From contig CAYVQP010000013.1 of the NCBI GenBank assembly GCA_964452775.1, positions 5,533-69,532 of the forward strand: a DNA stretch of 64,000 nt, read 5' to 3'. A program made the position numbers and the translations under genes. Shown here one piece after another: positions 47,099 through 56,158 of this stretch; position 1 is the first letter of the stretch; each line of letters opens with the position of its first letter. The notes under the pieces were generated by a model. That model was not told where the DNA came from, did not search any database, and saw only the letters and a program-made list of their open reading frames with translations. The stretch comes from JACKCB01 sp964452775. Its GTDB lineage: Bacteria; Chloroflexota; Anaerolineae; Promineifilales; Promineifilaceae.

Positions 47099-47456
47099 CA
47101 GCTACCGGGCCTTCAAGATCGCCACGTTACTCTTGCTGCCTTTCCTGATGTTGTTGGTAGGCTTCAATCTGCTAACGAAGCCGGATAGCCGGGGTATGCC
47201 GACAGAACTCGTTTGCGGCGACCTGCACGTGACAGACATCGTGTACTACAACCGGCTGCCGCTTTCGCGATACCACGATGTTGTTGGTCTGGTTGACGGA
47301 AAAGCGGCGCAATTGCGTCTAAATGAATCCGCCTGTATCTTGTTGTTCGGTACGGGTGGAGTTGAAAAACCGGCCGAAAAGCTACCACACACTGAGGAGC
47401 TGCCACAACCGCCGCCGGCGGCAACGCCGGCGAAGCCCCAAGACTATACTGCCTGA
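47070..47456 (+). CDS. Single-TM exported protein with Pro-rich tail
   Basis: 128 residues from GTG 47070, chosen because GGAGAGGAG lies nine bases upstream; longer in-frame starts overlap the HNH gene. Membrane segment (FKIATLLLLPFLMLLVGFNLL), exported beta domain with two Cys (VCGDLHVTDIVYYN, ACILLFG) and a Pro/Ala-rich C-terminus. Similar layout to 7420 and 41656. Function unknown. Confidence 0.5.
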   Translation: MQTLVDGLANSYRAFKIATLLLLPFLMLLVGFNLLTKPDSRGMPTELVCGDLHVTDIVYYNRLPLSRYHDVVGLVDGKAAQLRLNESACILLFGTGGVEKPAEKLPHTEELPQPPPAATPAKPQDYTA

Positions 47457-48082
47457 CGGACCAGTTTCGCGATCCAGTGGCACAGCTTCTGACCGGTGCC
47501 GGCGGAATAGGCGCTGAACGTAACAACTCTATATCCGGCCGGGCCGACGGAGCGGATACAGAGAGCCTCGGCTACCTGCTCGTATTTGTCCCACAGCTCG
47601 TGATTGCCGAACAAACCCTCTTCCAGCAACGGGGCCAGCGTGGCGGATTGCCAGCCGCTGGCGGACCTCGTTTTCCATCGCAGTCCATCCATCACAACCA
47701 GCATCATCGTGTTTGCGAATGGGCGCGGACTGCTAAAGAACGCCTGGATCGCCGGGTATGGGTCTCCGTAGGGGTCAAAGTCCGCCAGGGTGTAGCACAG
47801 GTGACTGCCCGCGCCCAATGACAGCGCCGCCGGCGAATCGGCCTCATATACGGCCCACGTGGGCCGTTGGGCGGCCAGGGCGATGGTTTTGGCCGGCTCC
47901 TTCTCGAACACGCAGCCGGCGGCTACGTCCGCATAGCAGGCGTCATAGAGCATCCCCCAGCCGCCATACCCTTCCAGCACGACCGGCTCGATGCCGAGGG
48001 CGCGCAGGTGTTGGACGGCGGATTGGCGCAGCATCGCCTTCTGCTTGAACGATAGATTGTCGTGCCGGGCGAAGTCGGTCAT
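47444..48082 (-). CDS. SAM-methyltransferase-like protein (Trm1-like motifs)
   Basis: 212 residues. VVLEGYGGWGMLYDACY (motif I-like glycine loop), AAGCVFEKEPAKTIALA (acidic residue after strand 2) and TLADFDPYGDPYPAIQAFF (like the DxDPxGSP motif IV of Trm1-type enzymes) suggest a class I methyltransferase fold. Start overlaps the stop of the ParB-domain gene, so the two form a minus-strand operon. Substrate unknown; may modify nucleic acid. Confidence 0.55.
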   Translation of the reverse strand: MTDFARHDNLSFKQKAMLRQSAVQHLRALGIEPVVLEGYGGWGMLYDACYADVAAGCVFEKEPAKTIALAAQRPTWAVYEADSPAALSLGAGSHLCYTLADFDPYGDPYPAIQAFFSSPRPFANTMMLVVMDGLRWKTRSASGWQSATLAPLLEEGLFGNHELWDKYEQVAEALCIRSVGPAGYRVVTFSAYSAGTGQKLCHWIAKLVRQAV

Positions 48083-48723
48083 GTGCCGGCCACGTTGTCG
48101 AGGAAGAAGCGGCAGATGGCGACCAGTGCTTCGCCGCGATTACGGACGCCTACCTTCTTGATGGCTTGCTCGACGATTCCGAGATCGTCAACGGCGATGA
48201 CCACCTTTACGCTGTGATCGCGGGATTCGGAGAGACGTTTACGTAGCGTCTCGCTGGGCGCTTCCTCTTCTTCGTCCAGCGCATCCAGGATGTTGACCTG
48301 GTCCGCGATTTCCTTGCGCATCCGGTCCAGCGCCCCTTCCATCCGGCTATCATCCGTGTTCACGCTTTGCAACAGCTTGTCGAGTTGCCGGGCGTCTGTG
48401 GCGGCCCACGCGCCGATGGCGTCAAAGGTGACCAGAAGCTTGTCGGCCTCGGCGTCGTCAATGTCCAGGATGATTACGGGCCATTCCAGGTCCGGCTGCG
48501 TGTCTTTCCGCAGATGCCCGTCAACGAGCGTGAGCCGGCCGCCGTTGCGGGCGGAATAGTACGCCTTTAGCGCGTCGGCCACGCCAACGTCGCCCAACAC
48601 GCCTTGCAGCGCCTCTTGCTGGAATGCCGGATGCAGCCGCCAATTGCCGTCATTGCCGAGCAAGTCGCGCCCGCGCACCAACCTCATTTCCACTACTCTG
48701 TTGCGAACATTGTTATCAACCAT
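48079..48723 (-). CDS. ParB/sulfiredoxin-fold domain protein
   Basis: 214 residues. GDVGVADALKAYYSARNGGRLTLVDGHLRKDTQPDLEWPVIILDIDDAEADKLLVTFDAIG is the ParB N-terminal (ParB/Srx) fold with the LVDGHLR loop (the GxxR CTP/ATP-binding region). Phage copies near terminase often accompany DNA methyltransferases. Helical C-terminal half. The -10-like TATCAT sits seven bases before ATG, so the mRNA may be leaderless. Confidence 0.7.
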   Translation of the reverse strand: MVDNNVRNRVVEMRLVRGRDLLGNDGNWRLHPAFQQEALQGVLGDVGVADALKAYYSARNGGRLTLVDGHLRKDTQPDLEWPVIILDIDDAEADKLLVTFDAIGAWAATDARQLDKLLQSVNTDDSRMEGALDRMRKEIADQVNILDALDEEEEAPSETLRKRLSESRDHSVKVVIAVDDLGIVEQAIKKVGVRNRGEALVAICRFFLDNVAGT

Positions 48724-48864
48724 GCCAATTATGATAATCCGGCGGTATACAGATGCTCTTTGCCGAAGGTGTGACCGTTACGGTCACGCCCTGGTTGAAC
48801 GCACGTTCGGAAATAGGGGTATTTGCCCTTGACGGTGGAACAACTGTGCGATTAAGATCGCGAG

Positions 48865-48895
48865 CGTGTCAGAGACGTGGCAGTGGCCTGACGCG
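48865..48895 (+). ncRNA. UGGCAG-loop leader hairpin H9 (terminase leader)
   Basis: CGTGTCAG pairs with CTGACGCG (one U-G) with TGGCAG in the apical part. CTTGCCGGAAACAACAGCA at 48914-48932 repeats the tail of H6. Confidence 0.5.
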
Positions 48896-48949
48896 ACTAC
48901 CAATACCAAACCGCTTGCCGGAAACAACAGCACCCCTTTTCCCCGTTTC

Positions 48950-49555
48950 ATGGAGGACACATTGGGAGCACCCACGAAGTTGGTAGCGGCAATGCCGGAT
49001 TTACTGACCGGCATACGGCAGGGGCTAAACTACGGGGACGCCTGCGCGCTGGCTGACATCACCTACAAGTCTTTCAGCCGCTGGCGCAAGCGGGGCCAGG
49101 ACGCCCTGGACGCGCTGGAGCTGGCGCGGGAGACGAACCCGGACGCCAGAATACCGCCCGACGAGCAGATGTACGTGGATTTTGTCAAGCATCTGCGCAA
49201 GGCGGAGGCGGAGGGCAAGGTGCTGTTGGCGAATGCGGTGAAGCGTTCGGCCACGGGCGCGGGGACGTTCAAGAAGACGATCACCGTGCAGCACGTCAAG
49301 GATGGGCAGGTCGTGGCCGAGTCCTCGAAAGAGATTGTTGAGGAAATTCCCCCGGATTGGAGAGCGGCGGCCTGGGCGCTGGAGCGCAAAGGCTACGACA
49401 AACCCCAGATCAGCCTGGATATTGGGGCGCTATTGGACCACCTGGACGACGACGAATTGGAACGGATTGCGGCCGGCGAATCGGTGATCGATGTCATTGC
49501 GGACAAGCTCTCGCGACCAAAACCTGCAGCTGCAAGCAACGGCGCTACTACGTAA
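48950..49555 (+). CDS. Terminase small subunit
   Basis: 201 residues from ATG 48950. A longer start (GTG 48866) would translate the leader hairpin and its GGAAACAACAGC tail, so the later ATG is preferred. ADITYKSFSRWRKRGQDAL is a helix-turn-helix typical of small terminase DNA-binding domains; KVLLANAVKRSATG and PPDWRAAAWALERKG are conserved features in that family. Recognises phage DNA and guides the large subunit. Overlaps the large subunit gene by 65 bases. Confidence 0.75.
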   Translation: MEDTLGAPTKLVAAMPDLLTGIRQGLNYGDACALADITYKSFSRWRKRGQDALDALELARETNPDARIPPDEQMYVDFVKHLRKAEAEGKVLLANAVKRSATGAGTFKKTITVQHVKDGQVVAESSKEIVEEIPPDWRAAAWALERKGYDKPQISLDIGALLDHLDDDELERIAAGESVIDVIADKLSRPKPAAASNGATT

Positions 49556-51203
49556 GCGCAAGCAGCAGGGAACAGCCGCCTCAAAGCCGGATTATCGGTT
49601 CCGGCCAATTGAATACATCCGGGACAGGCTGGACTGGGAGCCGTGGGCGGGCCGGAACGGGCAGCCCGGCCAGGTCGAGATCGTTCAGGTGTATGTACAC
49701 GCCCTGCGCCAGCAACACGAGAAGTTGGCTTACGAGCAGGGACGCGTGGCGGCCGGCGCCCTGCTCTATTGGCAGCCGGGACAGACTATCCAGAAGCGCA
49801 TCCGGGTGCAGTCCGGGCATGGGACCGGCAAGACCAGATTGTGTGCCGGCCTGGTCTCTCATTTCTTCGACTCCTTCTACCCGGCCATCGTCTATACCTT
49901 CGCCCCCACCTTCCCGCAGATCAACATGCTGCTGTGGAAATATATCCGCGTGGACAGGAGCCGGCCGGGATTCCTGGGCAAGGTGCTGGAGACGCCGGAG
50001 TTGAAGCACAAGCCGAACCATTTCGCCATTGGCCGGGCGACGACGGACGCCGGCGGCAAGGGCACGGAGCGAATCCAGGGCCAGCACGAGCGGTATATGC
50101 TCTTTGTGCTGGATGAGGCGGAGGGCATTGAGGACTATGTGTGGGACGCGGTAGAGGCGATGACTACCGGCGGCATCTCTGTTGTGCTGGAGCTGGGCAA
50201 TCCGCGCACCTCCATCAGTCGCTTTCACCAGGAGAAAAGCCGCTCCGATGTGGCCGACTTCTTAATATCGTGTCACGACCACATCAATGTGGTCGCCGGG
50301 AAGGAGCTTGTGCCCGGCGCGGTGAAGCGCGAGTATGTGGAGACGATGTTGGAGAAGCATTGTGAGGCGGTCACAGAGCACAATGAGGACCGGTATACCT
50401 TTGAGCTTCCCTGGCGGCCGGGTGAAATCTGGCAGCCGGACGGCGAGTACCTGTTCCGGGTGATGGGCGTGACCCCGCCGGATGCGGTGGAGAACACTAT
50501 CATTCCCGGCGGCCGGTATGAAGCGGCGCAGCGGCGCGATCCCCTGCCGGACCCGATTGCCTATGCCCGGATTGGCGTGGATGTCTCTCGCTGGGGAGAT
50601 GACTACGGCACGATCTACGCCCGGCACGCCGGCCGGGTTTGGCGCGACCGGCAGCTATTTCAGGCCGATTCCTTTGCTTATTACGACGCCATCAAGACGC
50701 TGATCCAGCAGTTGGCCGGCAAGGGCGCGCGGAATGTGCATGTGCGCATTGACGGGACGGGCGGCTTTGGCGGCGGCGTGATTGACCTGCTCAGACGTGA
50801 TTTGGACCTGCGGGCTATGGTCAGCGAGTTGGCGGTGCTGGAGATCCATTTCGGCGGCGCGGCGCACGACCCGGCCAGTTATGCGGATATCGTTACCGAG
50901 ATGTATGCGGAGGCCGCGGAAGCGCTGAAGGGGTTGCGCCTGCACTCGCCGCCGGCGCAGTTGGAAGCGGATCTGACCGAGCGCAAGTACCAGTTCGTGC
51001 ACCGGGCGGGCAAGTCTGTGCGTAAGTTGGAGGAAAAGGAGGAGTTCCGGCGCAGAAAGGGGCGCTCGCCGGATGACGGCGACGGCTTTGTGCTGGCCGT
51101 TGCGCCGGATCACATATTTAAGGGAAAGCAGCGTGAGTCTGTGGGAGTGCGGCCGAGGGTGCTGACGGCCGGCGAGTTGTTTGGTGCGCCGACTTATGGA
51201 TGA
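49491..51203 (+). CDS. terL: Terminase large subunit
   Basis: 570 residues. ATPase: Walker A SGHGTGKT (residues 108-115), Walker B MLFVLDEAE (203-211), then ELGNP coupling motif. Nuclease: IGVDVSRWGDD (~362-372), RIDGTGGFGGG (~420) and DDGDGF (~528) supply the acidic metal ligands of the RNase H-like fold. Powers DNA packaging into the prohead and makes the ends. Overlap with the small subunit and placement confirm. A diagnostic gene for phylogeny. Confidence 0.95.
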   Translation: MSLRTSSRDQNLQLQATALLRKRKQQGTAASKPDYRFRPIEYIRDRLDWEPWAGRNGQPGQVEIVQVYVHALRQQHEKLAYEQGRVAAGALLYWQPGQTIQKRIRVQSGHGTGKTRLCAGLVSHFFDSFYPAIVYTFAPTFPQINMLLWKYIRVDRSRPGFLGKVLETPELKHKPNHFAIGRATTDAGGKGTERIQGQHERYMLFVLDEAEGIEDYVWDAVEAMTTGGISVVLELGNPRTSISRFHQEKSRSDVADFLISCHDHINVVAGKELVPGAVKREYVETMLEKHCEAVTEHNEDRYTFELPWRPGEIWQPDGEYLFRVMGVTPPDAVENTIIPGGRYEAAQRRDPLPDPIAYARIGVDVSRWGDDYGTIYARHAGRVWRDRQLFQADSFAYYDAIKTLIQQLAGKGARNVHVRIDGTGGFGGGVIDLLRRDLDLRAMVSELAVLEIHFGGAAHDPASYADIVTEMYAEAAEALKGLRLHSPPAQLEADLTERKYQFVHRAGKSVRKLEEKEEFRRRKGRSPDDGDGFVLAVAPDHIFKGKQRESVGVRPRVLTAGELFGAPTYG

Positions 51204-51453
51204 GGAGCTAGGCCCGCAGGCCCGCGCCGCGCGGGCTACATACCTGCTGGTCATGCGCACGCTCGGCGGGACGCACCAGCTGACCAGCCGGGAGATCGCC
51301 GAAGCCACCGGCCTGGGAACGGCGGCCGGAGTCCGCTATTTGATGGATAACCTGACCCTGGCCGGCGTGCCCGTGTGGCAGCCGGGACCGGGCTTGTGGG
51401 CGCTGAATACCGCCAATTGGCTGAAGGACCGGGAGCGTGGGTGGAATGATTAG
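51196..51453 (+). CDS. Small winged-helix protein
   Basis: 85 residues from ATG 51196, overlapping the terL stop. YLLVMRTLGGTHQLTSREIAEATGLGTAAGVRYLMDNLTLAGVPVWQPGPGLWAL is a winged-helix DNA-binding domain. Co-expressed with terminase; could regulate late genes or assist packaging. Confidence 0.6.
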   Translation: MDEELGPQARAARATYLLVMRTLGGTHQLTSREIAEATGLGTAAGVRYLMDNLTLAGVPVWQPGPGLWALNTANWLKDRERGWND

Positions 51454-51482
51454 GGGCCGCAGCAGGCAACAAGGAGAGATGA

Positions 51483-51842
51483 ATGGACGACAACGCCGCC
51501 AAATTGCCGGAATACGTCAAATGCGATCATTGCGAGCGTCTGGCCCCGTTGCGTGATGCGCTGCGGGCGAGAGAAACGAAGCACCCGGCGGTTAAGGAAA
51601 TCGGGATAAGTTGCCCGCATTGCGCAGGCTGGACGCACGGCTATTTCGAGACGCCCCGTCTGGTCAAGGAGCGCCTGCGGCTGCAAAAGAGCCGGCTGCG
51701 CGCTATAGATAGCGCAGAGGCGCAAGAAGCATACCAGGATAGCAAGAGGCGCTTTGAGCGCGTGTTTAACCGCGAGAACTCGCGCGTAAAGCGCGAACTG
51801 GGAGTCGCGCAGGAGTTGGATGTTGCCGGCTCCGGACGATGA
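51483..51842 (+). CDS. Zinc-ribbon/coiled-coil protein
   Basis: 119 residues. CDHCERLAPLRDA and SCPHCAGWTHGYF form a zinc ribbon; then a long basic helix (RLVKERLRLQKSRLRAIDSAEAQEAYQDSKRRFERVFNRENSRVKREL). Between terminase and phosphoesterase genes; stop overlaps the next start. Unknown function. Confidence 0.55.
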   Translation: MDDNAAKLPEYVKCDHCERLAPLRDALRARETKHPAVKEIGISCPHCAGWTHGYFETPRLVKERLRLQKSRLRAIDSAEAQEAYQDSKRRFERVFNRENSRVKRELGVAQELDVAGSGR

Positions 51843-53059
51843 TCGAGGGGGAAGCCGGCAAGATTGAGCGCAACGAGCGTACCAACACGCTTGAATTGCT
51901 GGCCACATCCAGCCAGATTCGCACCCTTGAGGAGCTGCTGAATGCGTGTCAGGTGGACCTGGACATCTGGCGGGTAGATCACCATATCGTCAATGCCTGG
52001 GGAGTGACCATGCGCGGGCCGGATGGCGATCCGGTGGACGCCATGAACTTTCAGGTGAAGGCGTGGATGGTCCGGCGGGAGCCTATCGCCATCCTGCCCA
52101 CTATTCAGCCGATTAAGGTGGGGCGTGGCCCTCTGCGCCCGACGGCCGGCCGGGCGCTGCGTGAGGTGCGCACCGCGCTGATCCTGCCGGATGCCCATTT
52201 CGGCTTTGAGCGCGATATGCGCGATAACCGCCTGAACCCGTTTCATGACCGGATAGCTCTGGATGTGGCCCTGCAGATCGCCGGCGCAATCGAGCCGGAT
52301 GTGGTGATCTGGTTGGGCGATATGCTGGACCTGCCGGATTTTACGGAGAAGTTCCTCAGAAGGCCGGGCTTTTATTGGACGGTGCAGAGCGCGATCATTG
52401 ACGCGCATTGGTGGTTGGCGAAGTTTAAGCAGGCCGCGCCGCACGCCGGGCACTATCTGATCGAAGGGAACCACGATAAGCGCATCGAGAAGGCGGTCCT
52501 GGATCGGCTGGCCGTTGCCTACGATCTGCGCTCGGCGGACAATCTGGACCGCCCCCCCACCCTATCGGTGCCGGGGCTGTTGGCGCTGGATCAGCTGAAC
52601 GTTGAGTACGTGGGCGATTACCCGGATGGGAAAGTGTGGCTGAACAGCGGGTTGGTTTGCGAGCATGGAGCCAGGGTGGCCACCGGCTCGGGCATGACCG
52701 CCCGCAAGGTTGTGGAGAACACGGATGTGAACGTGATCTTCGGCCACGTGCACCGGCGTGAGAGCGCCGGCCGCACAATTCACGGCCGGCGCAAGCAGTG
52801 GCCCGTTGAAGCTGTGTGCCCCGGCGCATTATGCCGGGTGACGGGCGAAGTGCCGGCCCGGTCCAGAAACCAGAACTGGCAGCAGGGTATGGCGGTAGTC
52901 TATTACACCGACACGGCGCATACCATCTATACCATCCCTATCACCGACGGACGAGCCATCTTCGATGGCGCTCTGTATACCGGCCGGGATCGGGTGAAGG
53001 AGATGGTCAAAGACACGAATTGGCCGGCCTTTCTGTCGTTGGGCAGCCGGGGGATGTGA
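51839..53059 (+). CDS. Calcineurin-like metallophosphoesterase
   Basis: 406 residues. DAHFG (~118, motif I D-x-H), GDMLD (~160), GNHDKR (~211) and GHVHR (~302) are the full set of metallophosphoesterase metal ligands. N-terminal ~110 residues and the C-terminal ~70 are extra. Such genes occur beside phage terminases (gp-type phosphoesterases); could process nucleic-acid ends or nucleotides. Cytoplasmic. Confidence 0.85.
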   Translation: MIEGEAGKIERNERTNTLELLATSSQIRTLEELLNACQVDLDIWRVDHHIVNAWGVTMRGPDGDPVDAMNFQVKAWMVRREPIAILPTIQPIKVGRGPLRPTAGRALREVRTALILPDAHFGFERDMRDNRLNPFHDRIALDVALQIAGAIEPDVVIWLGDMLDLPDFTEKFLRRPGFYWTVQSAIIDAHWWLAKFKQAAPHAGHYLIEGNHDKRIEKAVLDRLAVAYDLRSADNLDRPPTLSVPGLLALDQLNVEYVGDYPDGKVWLNSGLVCEHGARVATGSGMTARKVVENTDVNVIFGHVHRRESAGRTIHGRRKQWPVEAVCPGALCRVTGEVPARSRNQNWQQGMAVVYYTDTAHTIYTIPITDGRAIFDGALYTGRDRVKEMVKDTNWPAFLSLGSRGM

Positions 53060-53101
53060 GAAATCGGGGGAATTACGGCGCATTAAACAGCGCCTCCTGA
53101 C

Positions 53102-53120
53102 GAAAAGGGCGCCTTTCCGG
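53102..53120. other. AAAGNGCGCCTTT element, copy 3
   Basis: GAAAAGGGCGCCTTTCCGG in the spacer before the capsid gene; shares AAAGNGCGCCTTTCCGG with 7341. Confidence 0.35.
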
Positions 53121-53168
53121 CCCTCTGCTAATGTGTCGCTAAAAGCACATTACGCGAGAGAAGAGGAA

Positions 53169-55589
53169 ATGGAAAACGCATACCCTACTTACCACGCAGG
53201 TACAGCGAGCACAGACGCCCACGCTCCGACCAGGGGCAAGGGCCAGAAGATTAAGGAGAGCTTACCACGCGCGGCGTCCCTGGTAGAAGCCGAACAGGGC
53301 CGGCCGCGCTTTATCACCGCCACGCTGATGCAGGCGGATGTGGTGAACGCCAATGGCAGGCGGTATCCGGCGCATGTGGTACGTGAAGCGGTGGCCGACG
53401 CGCAACGCCATCTTCACGAATCCCTTTCGCAAGGGCGGGCCATCCTGGTGGGCGAGGCCGAGCATCCCTCTGATAAGTGGCACCTGGGCGCACGGTTCCT
53501 GGAAACCATCGTTGTCTGGAAGGAGATTGAGTTCGACGAGGACAGCAAGTGGGTGACCGGGCGTGGTCAGATGGTGGAAAACACCCTGGGCCGGGACGCC
53601 ATCGCGACCATGGAAGCGCAGGTGCTGCCGGGGGTTAGCCTCCGGGGATATGGCGAATCGCGAATCGTTGAAGAGGATGGGATGGAGATCGAGGAAGTGA
53701 TCTGGGTGCGTTTCACCGGCTTTGACCTGGTGATGGATCCGGCCTTCCAGGATGCTGCCGTCTCTGTGCTGGAAAATGCAAACACGGAGAGACAAGAGAT
53801 GAAGATCAAGCAGAAGAATGAGGCCGGCGAAGTCGTCGAGGTCGAGGTTGGCCTGACGCTGGACCTGCTGAAGAAGGAGTATCCCGATCTGGTTGCCGCC
53901 CTGGTGACTGAGGGCCGGCAGGCTGTGACCGACGATCAGAAGAAGAAGGATGCCGCCGCCGCTCAGCAGCAACTCGCTGAACTGGTCGAGACGCTGGGCG
54001 TAGACGACGCCGTTGACGCCGCGTCTGCCCTGCAGAACACGCTGGCGCAGCTGAATATCCTGGAAGCCCAGGAAAAGGCGCGCCAGATCGCTGAGGCCGT
54101 TAACAAGAAAGCCGCGGACCTGCCTTACGTGCAGGGACACCGGGAATCCTGGCTGGAGCTGGTCGGGAAGCCGGCGACGATGGAAGAGGCGCAGGAATCT
54201 ATGAAGCGGGCGACGGCCATTATGGACCGCCAGGCCGCCGAGTTGCGCCTGAGCCGGCAGGGGTTTGCGGGCACGCAGATTCAGGTGTTGGGGCCGGTCA
54301 TTGAGACCGAGATGGACATCCCGGCCTATGCTCGCGCCGCGTTTGAGATCACCGAAAGCATGGTGAAGCGCGGCGACTGGCAGAACCGGCAGGAGCGCCA
54401 AAAGAAGATGCATCCCCGCACCGCTGCCTTCCGCGACGAGTACATGGCCCGCTTCTATGCGACCAACCAGCACAAGCTGATTGCGGAAGCCCGGATGTGG
54501 CAGGAAGCGATGCTGACTTCACAGCTTGACCTGCCCTACAGCGTGATGGCCGCCATCATGGACGAGGCGTACCCGCAGTTGGTTGCGCTGAGCATCTTTG
54601 ATGTCGGTGTGGCGCAGGGCAACCCGGAGCGCATCTACTACGAGGCCAACTTCGTCGGCGAGACTGGTTACGATGTGACCGTCTCGAATGAAGATGTCAC
54701 CTCTGATCACGATGATTGGGTGTCCATGGCCGGCAAGCATGTGGATTTCGGCAGCGTTGTGGTCACGCCGAACGGCGGCGGCACGGCACTGGTCGAGGGA
54801 ACGGACTACGTGGTGGACTACCTGGAAGGCCGGATCATGTTCCTGTCTACCGGCGGCTCCAGTAACGCGACGATCTACGACGTGGACTACACCTACAATG
54901 CCGCGCGCAAGGGCGAGAACGTCGGCATTGAGAAGGCGCGCACCACGCTGGATTACACCACGCTGAACCTGACCGCCAGCCGGCTGGCGGCGGAAATTAC
55001 GGACGAGACGATCAAGTTCTCGCAGTCGCAACTGGGCTTCAACGCGGTGGCCCGCACCCTGCGCCTGTTGGCCAAGGAGATCGCGAAGCAGTTGGACGCA
55101 AACCTGCTGCACAACGCGCTCTCCCAGGCTCTTACCGTTGCTTCTAACAGCGGCGGAACTTGGGTAGCGGCCACCGACCCGGTGAGCGAGTTTGTCGAGA
55201 AGATCGGGGTGGCGAAGGTGAAGGTCGCCAATCGCTACTACGAACCGACCTTCGTGCTCCTGTCGGCGACCAACTCCGACCGGCTGGCGAACAGCGATCT
55301 GTTTACCGCCGCCGGCAGCCGCGAGGATGCACTGCTAGGCGCGAACGGCTTCGTCGGCCGCGTGAAGGGATTACCGGCCTTCCACACGCCGGTGTTCACG
55401 GACGGGTACGTGGTGGTGGGTCACCCGGAGATCATTCAGTTCCGTACCTTCGGGAACGCGGAGCTGAAGGGGCCGTACCCCAGCTACTCGAGCAACGAAC
55501 TCATTGCCGCCGACCAGTACTTCATTCAGGAGTACAACGGCTTTGTGAGCCCGATCCCCGGCAAAGCGTCCTACGTGAAGGTCAGCTAA
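53169..55589 (+). CDS. Prohead protease-scaffold-major capsid fusion
   Basis: 806 residues from ATG 53169 (GAGAAGAGG upstream; GTG 53133 alternative). Residues ~25-215 resemble phage prohead proteases of the U9/T4 gp21 type (VNANGRRYP, GEAEHPSDKWHLG with catalytic His, LPGVSLRGYG with catalytic Ser). Residues ~220-345 are a charged, Gln/Ala-rich scaffold-like coil. Residues ~385-806 are the capsid part (LLASQLDLPYSV-like AMLTSQLDLPYSVMAAIMDEAYPQLVALSIFDVG, and an HK97-type C-terminal YFIQEYNGFVSPIPGKASYVKV). Self-cleavage would release the capsid subunit. Confidence 0.8.
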   Translation: MENAYPTYHAGTASTDAHAPTRGKGQKIKESLPRAASLVEAEQGRPRFITATLMQADVVNANGRRYPAHVVREAVADAQRHLHESLSQGRAILVGEAEHPSDKWHLGARFLETIVVWKEIEFDEDSKWVTGRGQMVENTLGRDAIATMEAQVLPGVSLRGYGESRIVEEDGMEIEEVIWVRFTGFDLVMDPAFQDAAVSVLENANTERQEMKIKQKNEAGEVVEVEVGLTLDLLKKEYPDLVAALVTEGRQAVTDDQKKKDAAAAQQQLAELVETLGVDDAVDAASALQNTLAQLNILEAQEKARQIAEAVNKKAADLPYVQGHRESWLELVGKPATMEEAQESMKRATAIMDRQAAELRLSRQGFAGTQIQVLGPVIETEMDIPAYARAAFEITESMVKRGDWQNRQERQKKMHPRTAAFRDEYMARFYATNQHKLIAEARMWQEAMLTSQLDLPYSVMAAIMDEAYPQLVALSIFDVGVAQGNPERIYYEANFVGETGYDVTVSNEDVTSDHDDWVSMAGKHVDFGSVVVTPNGGGTALVEGTDYVVDYLEGRIMFLSTGGSSNATIYDVDYTYNAARKGENVGIEKARTTLDYTTLNLTASRLAAEITDETIKFSQSQLGFNAVARTLRLLAKEIAKQLDANLLHNALSQALTVASNSGGTWVAATDPVSEFVEKIGVAKVKVANRYYEPTFVLLSATNSDRLANSDLFTAAGSREDALLGANGFVGRVKGLPAFHTPVFTDGYVVVGHPEIIQFRTFGNAELKGPYPSYSSNELIAADQYFIQEYNGFVSPIPGKASYVKVS

Positions 55590-55612
55590 CCACAGACAAG
55601 CCACGATGATGA

Positions 55613-55643
55613 GCCGGCCGGAGCAATTGCTGCTCCGGCCGGC
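55613..55643 (+). terminator. 13-bp hairpin after the capsid gene
   Basis: GCCGGCCGGAGCA pairs with TGCTCCGGCCGGC over a 5-base loop. No T-run, so it may stabilise the capsid mRNA or cause partial termination, lowering expression of the genes after it. Confidence 0.6.
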
Positions 55644-55657
55644 CCGCAGAAACAGAG

Positions 55658-56158
55658 ATGCTAGACCAACTTCCAGATCGCTATCGTCGTACCTTGATAG
55701 ATGCCGGGATAACCGAGCCGCAAGACGCGCTGGCCGCCGGCGAGGATGGGCTGGTGGCCCTGGACGGCATTGGGGCTAAAAGCGCGCGCCTGATCCTGGA
55801 GGTTGCCGCGCAAATGGCCCCGGAGCCGGAGCCACCGGAGCCGCCGGAGCCGGGCCGGCAGATGGAGCTTACTCCTGCGCCGGAACCGGAACCCGACGAA
55901 TTAGAGGGAATTACCCCGGAATTGGCCGAGACGCATACCGAAGCTGCCGAAGAAGCGCAGCCGGCCCCGATTGAGGGATCGCGCCCGGTCATTGTGCGCC
56001 TTGTGGGCAGATCGGCGGCGGTGCTGGCCGGGCGCGTCATCTATCAGAATGAAGCGCGCCAGACCCCTTTCCACCAGTTCCGGCAGGCCGTAAGCCAATA
56101 CCCGGCCGGTACGTTTCAGGTGCGTTTGCCCGGTGATAGTACGTTCCGGGAGGCGTGA
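55658..56158 (+). CDS. Head protein with N-terminal helix-hairpin-helix
   Basis: 166 residues. LIDAGITEPQDALAAGEDGLVALDGIGAKSARLILEVAA is an HhH motif; then a Pro/Glu-rich linker; the C-terminal ~60 residues (RPVIVRLVGRSAAVLAGRVIYQNEARQTPFHQFRQAV) form a beta domain. Just after the capsid; HhH-containing connector-region proteins are known in some phages. Role inferred as head completion. Confidence 0.55.
   Translation: MLDQLPDRYRRTLIDAGITEPQDALAAGEDGLVALDGIGAKSARLILEVAAQMAPEPEPPEPPEPGRQMELTPAPEPEPDELEGITPELAETHTEAAEEAQPAPIEGSRPVIVRLVGRSAAVLAGRVIYQNEARQTPFHQFRQAVSQYPAGTFQVRLPGDSTFREA

Noticed and set aside
53262..54473. 403-codon minus-strand ORF opposite the capsid gene
   Set aside because: His/Leu/Arg-rich antisense shadow; the plus strand has the expected head domains.
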